13,992 nt of DNA, from contig WTXD01000271.1 in NCBI GenBank assembly GCA_022496205.1, positions 1 through 13,992 of the forward strand, in the 5' to 3' direction. Position 1 is the first letter of the stretch; each line of letters opens with the position of its first letter. The translations under genes were made by a program, and so were the position numbers. Below, piece after piece: positions 8,080 to 13,992 of this stretch. This stretch comes from Gloeopeniophorella convolvens. Its lineage: Eukaryota > Basidiomycota > Agaricomycetes > Russulales. The notes beneath the pieces were generated by a model, which was not told the origin of the DNA, did no database searches, and saw nothing but the letters and a program-made list of their open reading frames with translations.

Positions 8080-8946
8080 TCAGTAAAGGTTGCCTTTTAA
8101 GTAGCCCATTGCAACATGACTCTGGTTGACAGAGAATTTAAAGGAGCGTTCCTCAAACGTGACAGTGGCCCCTTTTTGTGCTAGAGCACGCATAGATATA
8201 AAGTGTGTCTTGACATTTGGAATATGCAGCACATTGTTGAGGGTTATCACGGAGTTCTGCCCTGTTTTGAAGACGACAGTGCCAACACCACATTGCTCGA
8301 CTGTAGAGTTATCTCCCAGGCTTATACTGCCTTCGGTGAGGGAGTAGTCTGTGAAGTTGGAGCGATAGGGAGTGATATGGTGTGTTGCATCAGAGTCCAT
8401 CATCCAGCAGGATCGCACAGAGGCATAAAGGGAAACGCGCAGTTCATTGTCTACCTCCTGAATAGTGGCGGTGGTAAGTACTAGTACATGCGCGTTGGCG
8501 GACTTGTTACTGTCCGCCACCTTGTTGCCTTTGGCATCCACCTTCCCATCCTCAAAGTCCTTCTTTAGCTTGCGACAATCAGGGCGGATGTGACCTTTTT
8601 TCTTGCAGTAGTGGCAAGTCACATCCTTTTTCTTGGGTTTGTCACCCTTGCCCTTGATGGGCGCCCTGGCCGCATTGAGAGAGCCATTGGACTGACAGCG
8701 TGTTTCCTCATTGAGGATGGTTTGCGCAATCTTGTCATGCTCCAGCTTTGAGGGCAAGGTGGCAGCGAGGATGGTGGAGGCCACTGTGTCATATGACGAC
8801 GGCATGGCCTGGAGGAGGATGAGGCAGAACTGGAGGTCAGAGACCCCCATGCCCGCAGAGGTGAGGTTGTTCCTCAGCACATTCAGAACATTGAGTTGTT
8901 CTGTCATTGGCTTTGAGTCGTCTAGCCGCGCTTGGGTCAAGCTGAC
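8080..8946 (-). pseudogene. copia A Gag (C-terminal part) and aspartic protease
   Basis: Starts at the junction with the family-B LTR, so the Gag N-terminus is missing. UBN2-type Gag: LTQARLDDSKPMTEQLNVLN, then LLQAMPSSYDTVASTIL. A CCHC zinc knuckle follows (CHYCKKKGHIRPDC), after the Lys-rich KGKGDKPKKKD. The protease site reads WMMDSDATHHITPY, where the family motif is D-S-G-A-T/S: the Gly is Asp (codon at 8389-8391). The segment ends GNLY followed by TGA at 8080-8082, most simply a TGG (Trp) to TGA change since the frame continues. The Met some callers would use at 8958 lies in LTR sequence and is not a real start. Confidence 0.92.
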
Positions 8947-9601
8947 TGTCACGAACACTAAGGCTTCAAGAAGGTCGAACTGCTCAGAACACTAGAACGA
9001 ACCCAGCCCTACCAGTAAACACCCTACGCGTTGCTCACAATGCGACACGTACCACTCACATTGCGACTACAAGTCAAAATGCATCACATGACCCTCCACC
9101 CCCATTCCTCGCCCTACTCCCTAATGGCCAATTAACCCTGGAATACCCCCAAGATCCCGGACTAGGGATCTCTCAGAATGGCCATATTACTCATCCCAAA
9201 GTAACCAGAACCTTGATCAAAGTGAAACACTTCATGCGTCCTCTTTGGGACTCTGATCATCAAGAACTCCATGGGGCCTCAAGCCCCACTCTGCAATGGA
9301 ATCTAAGAAGCGTATCAGAGAGGAGAAGTTATAGGGAATCCCCTCTGGAATCCCCATCAGTAATTAGACCAGATTCGTCTGGGGGGTCTCCAGTAGTATA
9401 TAAGACCCCCATGTATAGCCCAGTGGTCCTCAGACTGTCCATCTGTGGCACTCTCATCTGTACCTAGCACTGCAATAGCACTGTTAGTGTGTTCCCCTTC
9501 GTATCTGCAATACTCGCAGCTCATCTTCTGTTCCCCCTCTGTGACACTCTCCAAACCCTCTGCTATCCTCTCTGCGCGCACCCCGCGAGTGAGTCCTGAC
9601 A
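8947..9601 (+). repeat. family-B LTR, putative 5' LTR (655 bp)
   Basis: Same ends and length as 6791-7445. Differences are almost all transitions, and this copy has lost about seven CpGs that the other copy keeps. Left flank is copia Gag; right flank is new sequence. Confidence 0.88.
9397..9404 (+). promoter_or_regulatory. TATA box of family-B LTR
   Basis: TATATAAG about 200 bp before the LTR end, identical in the solo copy (7241-7248). It gives the transcription direction as plus and fits the orientation of ORF1-ORF3. Confidence 0.65.
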
Positions 9602-9603
9602 TT

Positions 9604-9621
9604 TGGACAGTCTCTTACACC
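9604..9621 (+). other. possible primer-binding site of element B
   Basis: TGGACAGTCTCTTACACC starts 2 nt after the LTR. TGG just inside the LTR is the usual start of a tRNA-complementary primer site. I could not name a matching tRNA, so this rests on position and TGG only. Confidence 0.25.
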
Positions 9622-9627
9622 CTCTGA

Positions 9628-11169
9628 TCAGCTGCGACCCTAGTGTCTTACTCTTACCCTGGAATCACTGCACCCCGAACTGTGCTCCTCTCGGACTGTA
9701 CTCAACCTCAGGCACTGATTTGCCCCTCATCCTATCTTGACCTTGACGCTCCCACCTCTGGACCGTCCAACCCTCTTGACTATGGCACTCCCACTCGCGG
9801 ACTGTCTCCTGAACTTCAATACCCTCCTCTCGTCTCTACTCCTCATCCTCCACCTACGCCTCGTTCTCCATCATACCATCCTCGCTCCCCATCTCCGATC
9901 AACGTTGAAGCAGGACAAATCCTCGACATTCTCACTGTACCACCTCGCTCTCCCTCTCCTCATTACTCGGCCTTCAACTTTCTAGTCCGCCTCAGAGCTC
10001 AACAGGTGCAAGAACGATTTGCAGAAATTGTACGCACCTCAGTTATCCCTCAATCTCCTACTCCTGGCCCCTCTTGCACTGGTGAACAAGCTCCCAGCCC
10101 CTTGGTCGAGCCTACTCCAGCCTCCCCTGTCGTATCCACTCCCCAGCCTCCCCTGTCGCATTTTTCACCTCTTTACTCCCCTTCGCATCTCTCTATTCTT
10201 GCCCCTTCTCCTCATCCTGCATCGTCGACGCATACTCCTGCGCTCAGTCCTGCTCCTGCTCCTACTCCTCATCTTGTACCAACTCCCATACCCTCGCGAG
10301 CAGCAACGGTATCCCCTTTAATCTTCGCCCCCAATCCAGCACCCGCTCCTGCTCTTGAGATCTTAGTCGACGTCGCAGTCGAGCAAATCCTTGATCAAGC
10401 ACCTCCTCCATACCAGGCCCCACCTTGTCGCTCTCCCTCCATCTCTGAGTTCAGCGAAGACCTCACTGACTACGCCGAAAACCACTTCGTCCTCCCTCGC
10501 CATGCACCATCCCCTGACTGCGCTCACACCAACCACTACTACCACGAGCGCATCGCCCAAGTCCTACACGGTTATCCAGCAGCAATCGGCAACCATCACC
10601 AGCCCTTCCACGTCCCTCGCATCAGCAGCGCCCTTTACTACCTCACCCACTTCGATGAGTTCCTCCCTGAAGTATGCCCCTTCAGGTCGATCATCCTCCC
10701 CAAGCACTACATCACCATTCCTTCCACGCGCGTGAACAGAGACGGTCCACCTTATGCACCACAATACATCTGTGCCATCACTATGTACGTTCCCCCCTGC
10801 CGAGAACTCCCACTTGGTGCCATCCGCTACGACTTTACCTACCACCTCATTCATACCTTCAACAAACTCGCCTTCGGCACCCAACGACTCTACGAAGGAG
10901 CAAGAATTCCCCTTCATCATATTGACTTCCTCGACGGCCGCGTCCTCACCACTGAAGGCAACCTCCACTTCAACCACAGTCGCCTCATCCGCATCGACAA
11001 CCGGTACTCCGTCGTGAACGACGCCTGCAGCCTCTATCCCCACCTTAAACTCTTCACCGCCTATGCCCGCGTTCCCAACAACATCAAGGAGATAGGCAAC
11101 GACCCCTTCCTTGCCCTCGACCTTAACCTCATCGCTATCGTTCAAATTCCGGTAGAAGAGTTCCTGTAA
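9628..11169 (+). CDS. ORF1 of element B: Pro/Ser-rich protein with an unrecognised C-terminal domain
   Basis: Frame open from after a TGA (9625-9627) to TAA at 11167-11169, about 513 codons. No ATG occurs in frame until about residue 385-390 (AITMYVPPC), so either a spliced upstream start or a non-ATG start is needed, or the start has decayed. The first 280 or so residues are low-complexity Pro/Ser/Thr (RSPSYHPRSPSPIN, then PAPAPTPHLVPTPIPS). The last 220 look folded, with mixed hydrophobic and aromatic residues: HYYHERIAQVLHGYPAAIG, CPFRSIILPKHYITIP, AIRYDFTYHLIHTFNKLAFG, HIDFLDGRVLTTEGNLHFN, SRLIRIDNRYSVVNDACSLY. I recognise no domain, zinc knuckle or catalytic motif. Its intact frame contrasts with the broken ORF2. 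It could be a Gag-like or accessory protein of element B. Confidence 0.6.
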   Translation, partial: SAATLVSYSYPGITAPRTVLLSDCTQPQALICPSSYLDLDAPTSGPSNPLDYGTPTRGLSPELQYPPLVSTPHPPPTPRSPSYHPRSPSPINVEAGQILDILTVPPRSPSPHYSAFNFLVRLRAQQVQERFAEIVRTSVIPQSPTPGPSCTGEQAPSPLVEPTPASPVVSTPQPPLSHFSPLYSPSHLSILAPSPHPASSTHTPALSPAPAPTPHLVPTPIPSRAATVSPLIFAPNPAPAPALEILVDVAVEQILDQAPPPYQAPPCRSPSISEFSEDLTDYAENHFVLPRHAPSPDCAHTNHYYHERIAQVLHGYPAAIGNHHQPFHVPRISSALYYLTHFDEFLPEVCPFRSIILPKHYITIPSTRVNRDGPPYAPQYICAITMYVPPCRELPLGAIRYDFTYHLIHTFNKLAFGTQRLYEGARIPLHHIDFLDGRVLTTEGNLHFNHSRLIRIDNRYSVVNDACSLYPHLKLFTAYARVPNNIKEIGNDPFLALDLNLIAIVQIPVEEFL

Positions 11170-11200
11170 AAACCAGTCAAATACTTGTACCAGTAAATAG

Positions 11201-13214
11201 TATCTGCCCAATCGTTTTCTAGAGTGCGTAGCACCTCTGTGGGAGATACTGTTGACTCAGACTCACTCAGTGGAAGCACCACCCCAAGTGTTGCTTGAAG
11301 GACTCCATCTGATCCTTACAACGATACAATCACCTAACTTTGACCAAGCCTATCGACGCTTCTTCGACAAATATATCAAGTCCTTCATCGAATTATCCAA
11401 CTCCAGTTCTACGACCCTCGCGCTCGTGTCCACAACTTTTCTACCGACACTCTAGTTCGCTCTGACTCTTGGCTCACTCCGGTCCTAACAAGACTTCACG
11501 ATCTCTCCCATTCGGACAACTCTTCGACAACGATCTAACCTTAGCACTGTTCAACGCTGAAAGGAACATCATCCAAAGTGCTGTAGAAGAACAGCACCTC
11601 TTTTGGTTCCTTCAACGACCTAGCGGTGTACGCTGGGAACCCATCCAAACCACCAACCTCTGGCTCGAACTCAGCTTTTCTGGTGGAACATCGTCCAAGT
11701 CCACAAAGAACATCTTATCAAAAAATCCTTGCGGCCATCGAATTTACTATCTTGAATGCTTCATCACCACTCCGTACCAGACTCGTCTCCAATTCGCTCA
11801 ACTTGTCCTATTCAAGAAAACCCTCTAGTACCTCTCTACTCTATCCGCTCCGGCCCCTTCTGCAACTATACTCTGCACCTGCAAGACGCACACTGGATCA
11901 TAAGTAACCCCTTGACCTCGACCTTGTCCAATCAACAATGACTTCTATATCCTGTACCTCGACGACCTCCTCTTATTCCTCCGCAACCCCTGAATCAGAC
12001 ATGGAGAAAACAGTTGGAACAACGCCCCAAGCATGTCAGCAACTTCAGCCTATGAAGAACAAGAAGCAACAGACAACGACGTCCCCAGCATCCACACTAT
12101 CAGCGACCTCGACTACAAGACACCAGTGACCTTACCGACACCCAGTATTTAGAGATCTAGTCAGATCCTCCTGTACCCTGTATTTTAGACTATCAGAGTC
12201 TTTCTGTCGCAATCCTGGCATCCAGACCTAATCGTTGACGGTCTCCCAGACACCGTCCTCCGACACCACTACCTCAAGTAGCATTACCACCAGTACAACG
12301 TACGCCGACCCCTGAAGACCAAGAAACCTCAGTAGAACCCGACTCATCGACATCCAACGTGATAACGTTGCGCACCACCCAGAAATCATCTACATCGGCC
12401 AAACCTTGCCTACTCGAAACTTCCTTGGCTTTCACAACTTCCGACACTGGTGCAGAGAAGAATACAACCGTCGCCAACTCCGTATCATTAGTTTCCCCCA
12501 CGACCTCCACGAACTTGCCAACTTCACTAGCGATCCTCTGCACTTTGTGTTGAGACGGACAGTGTCCTGGCGGCTCTGATTAGATTAGATATGGACCTAA
12601 TGATCAAGGACTATCTTATCTTGTGTACATAACGTTCTAGACTTAAGGCTGTGTTCAGCCCCACATTCGTTTCCATGTTCTGGACTATTCTAGGGCATTC
12701 CATGACCCACCTTGTACTCCGGTACCCACTCTTACTCCGTTTCATGTGGGTCTCCTAGGCTTTCTAAGCAGTGTTTATCACATGCTATCTGTCGCTCCTT
12801 ACTGTATATAAGGACCTCTTTCTTCGCCTTTGTAGCCTCAGTCTTTTGACCTTCCTTGACTGAGGCAAGTACACTTACGCTCCTTTCTACTTTCTTATAC
12901 TTACACTACCTTACAGCGTCACTCTGTGTCCTTCAGGTATTGTTGTAATCAAGTCTTTTGACCTTCCTTGACTGAGCGTCACTCTGTGTCCTTCAGTTGT
13001 CACTCCACCCTTTGCTGCGCTTCAACACTTTGAAGGATATCTGTGGAAACGATCTACAAGAATCTTTCATGACCATATCGAAGAAGACTACGCCCGCATC
13101 GAACGCCATTCCATTGATCGACGTCGTCCTATCCTTAACCACACTTTCACCATCACATATCATCACAATGTCAACACCTACACTGTACAAGTTGTAGGAC
13201 TCCCCATCGTCTAA
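11201..13214 (+). pseudogene. ORF2 of element B: decayed coding region, unrecognised, split by a solo LTR
   Basis: Coding-like text moves between frames. Successive pieces: LTQTHSVEAPPQVLLEGLHL (near 11252); QFYDPRARVHNFSTDTLVRS (near 11400); FDNDLTLALFNAERNIIQSA (near 11520); FWWNIVQVHKEHL (near 11680); GHRIYYLECFITTPYQTRLQ (near 11740); PLVPLYSIRSGPFCNYTLHL (near 11830); ATSAYEEQEATDNDVPSIHT (near 12050); TIRVFLSQSWHPDLIVDG (12189 on). A clean last piece runs 12316-12547 (PEIIYIGQTLPTRNFLGFHN, FRHWCREEYNRRQLRIISFP) and, past the solo LTR, continues in frame as EGYLWKRSTRIFHDHIEEDY to GLPIV and TAA at 13212-13214. Several in-frame TAG/TGA codons also occur. No family recognised. Composition matches ORF1. 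Either a decayed gene or, less likely, assembly indels. Confidence 0.5.
12548..13027 (+). mobile_element. solo LTR of copia family A inside element B ORF2 (480 bp)
   Basis: TGTTGAGACGG..GCTTCAACA, opposite in orientation to the copia A 3' LTR at 3908-4387 and the same length. Flanked by a perfect CTTTG duplication (12543-12547, 13028-13032). The host frame reads DPLHF on the left and EGYLWKRS on the right with no shift once LTR and one CTTTG are discounted. It keeps CpGs that the 3' LTR copy has lost. TATATAAG is at 12805-12812; its promoter would read toward ORF3. Confidence 0.95.
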
Positions 13215-13224
13215 ATCACTCTTT

Positions 13225-13992
13225 ATGAGTACCGAATTCCAAGAATACATCAAAGAACGCACTTGGAACAATCCTAGCCCAGAAGAAATCACTGATATCT
13301 CCCGACATCTACCTCCCAGAAGCATTATTAGGAAAATCAGACTTGACAAAGAAAGCGGACATTCTACGTTATCACCACAGTCCTTGGATGAACTCTCGTT
13401 CTTGACGAAGCAACCAAACAAGCAGTTTTCACCACTTATCAAGTACCAGTTCTCGAAGCGCTCAACGCCTACTACCCACACACCAATCAACTTCAAAGTT
13501 ACGCCTGGGCTTCCCTAGAAGGACTTTACAAAGACAAGAAAGTCCGCTGGAGAGAAGATAGAAAGCGCTGGGAATACTTCAATCATCAACCCGTCTACTT
13601 TAATCCTCCTGAACAAACTCGCGTCATACCACCACCTACACCACCTCCTTCAGACGACTCAGACGAAGTCAACGAACTTCTAGAATCTACTCAAGAAACC
13701 ATCCACCGTATCTCCAGAAAAGTTACTCCATTAGGCACCCCATTAGCTGCAAACTCACCTCGCACCATACCTGGAGGTTTTGGTACCCCGGAACGTCATC
13801 CATCTCCTCAACAAAACCCAGTTCCTGAAGAATCATCTGAACCAGTTGCGCCTCCACCGTCTCAGCCTCAAGAACTTGTACCTTTTGTCCAAACTCCTAC
13901 GCCTCCTATCTCTCGTATCGGACCGACTCACACTCCAGTTGCCTCTTCATCTCGACAGACTCAAGTACCGCCTCCATTTAAACCACCAGTAA
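13225..13992 (+). pseudogene. ORF3 of element B, 3'-partial, frameshifted
   Basis: ATG at 13225, 10 nt after the ORF2 stop, starts MSTEFQEYIKERTWNNPSPE. Coding-like text then shifts frame twice: near 13300-13320 to a frame reading IYLPEALLGKSDLTKKADIL and RYHHSPWMNS, and near 13390 to a frame open from 13392 to the window end. This last frame (about 200 codons, no ATG) reads LVLDEATKQAVFTTYQVPVL, then YAWASLEGLYKDKKVRWRED, then a Pro/Ser/Thr-rich stretch (PLGTPLAANSPRTIPGGFGT). A short folded part followed by a Pro-rich linker is the arrangement seen before the capsid domain in some fungal Ty3-type Gag proteins, but no diagnostic motif is in view. Function is unknown. Confidence 0.5.

Larger units (their letters stand above)
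3908..8946 (-). mobile_element. Ty1/copia LTR retrotransposon, family A, truncated at its 5' side in this window
   Basis: On the minus strand the order is Gag (truncated), CCHC zinc knuckle, protease, integrase, reverse transcriptase, RNase H, polypurine tract, 3' LTR. Integrase before RT defines Ty1/copia. It is inserted in exon 4 of gene H, with left flank CAAAC (3903-3907). The missing Gag N-terminus and 5' LTR are replaced at 8946/8947 by a family-B LTR, so the remainder probably lies beyond the window. A solo family-B LTR at 6791-7445 splits the integrase region. Two nonsense codons and a protease active-site change show the copy is no longer autonomous. Confidence 0.93.
8947..13992 (+). 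mobile_element. LTR retrotransposon, family B, 5' part (continues past the window)
   Basis: A family-B LTR at 8947-9601 abuts copia Gag on its left, but the bases after it (TTTGG) do not match the left flank (CTGAC), unlike the solo copy. The simplest reading is a 5' LTR followed by the element interior, with 3' LTR, CTGAC duplication and the rest of copia Gag beyond the window. The interior is C-rich and G-poor on the plus strand and carries ORF1, a broken ORF2 and ORF3, all plus-strand like the LTR promoter. No Gag, protease, RT or integrase motif is recognisable here, so the superfamily is open; TGTCACGAAC..TGACA ends would suit Ty3-type elements. A deletion junction is the alternative. 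Confidence 0.6.

Noticed and set aside
8947..8958. Start codon of copia Gag at 8958
   Set aside because: These bases belong to the family-B LTR; the frame simply reads into it. The true Gag start is not in the window.
10564..11211. 215-codon minus-strand frame opposite ORF1
   Set aside because: Low-complexity Val/Glu/Gly text from the C-rich complement, no ATG at its start, no domain; shadow of ORF1.
11937..11990. YLDD in the stretch FYILYLDDLLLFLRN, like a reverse transcriptase active-site box
   Set aside because: Neighbouring sequence shows none of the other RT blocks expected before or after it, the open stretch is only about 25 codons, and a different frame is also open there. Probably chance.
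12993..13496. 167-codon minus-strand frame
   Set aside because: Crosses the solo LTR border, the ORF2 end and ORF3; a shadow with no coherent protein features.

Overview
The window looks like a transposon-dense piece of a fungal nuclear genome, probably a basidiomycete and perhaps an Agaricomycete. The reasons are introns of about 50-60 bp with GT..AG ends and CTRAY-like branch sites, a MULE transposase and a Ty1/copia Pol of the kinds common in mushroom-forming fungi, and no bacterial-style operons or ribosome binding sites. The lineage is an inference; no host housekeeping gene is present to fix it.

Layout, left to right. 60-2069 (+): a decayed Mutator-like (MULE) transposase with two short introns, an internal TAG and a late frameshift; its 5' part lies outside the window. 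2096-2740: non-coding, with a heat-shock-element-like palindrome, a 59-bp inverted repeat and a 14-bp tandem repeat. 2741-3907 (+): the first four exons of an unrecognised gene ('gene H'). Its first intron carries a 541-bp solo LTR (family C), and its fourth exon is cut after 10 nt by a Ty1/copia element. 3908-8946 (-): that copia element (family A), running from its 3' LTR back through RNase H, RT, integrase and protease to a truncated Gag. It carries two nonsense codons, a protease active-site change, and a 655-bp solo LTR of a second family (B) inside the integrase region, with a perfect CTAAT target duplication. 8947-13992 (+): a second 655-bp family-B LTR followed by about 4.4 kb of C-rich, G-poor coding sequence. 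I read this as the 5' LTR and first part of a family-B retrotransposon inserted into copia Gag, continuing past the window. Its ORF1 (9628-11169, no ATG), decayed ORF2 (11201-13214) and ORF3 (13225 to the window end) match no domain I recognise. ORF2 is itself split by a 480-bp solo LTR of copia family A (12548-13027) with a perfect CTTTG duplication.

How it fits together: insertions are stacked in a readable order. Copia A entered gene H; B entered copia A; an A-family element then entered B and collapsed to a solo LTR. The two families have inserted into each other, so both were mobile over an overlapping period. Sequence differences between LTR copies are nearly all transitions, many at CpG, which suggests cytosine methylation of the cluster. 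The points most worth following are the solo LTR that entered gene H's intron at its 5' splice site and kept a working donor, and the unassigned ORFs of element B.
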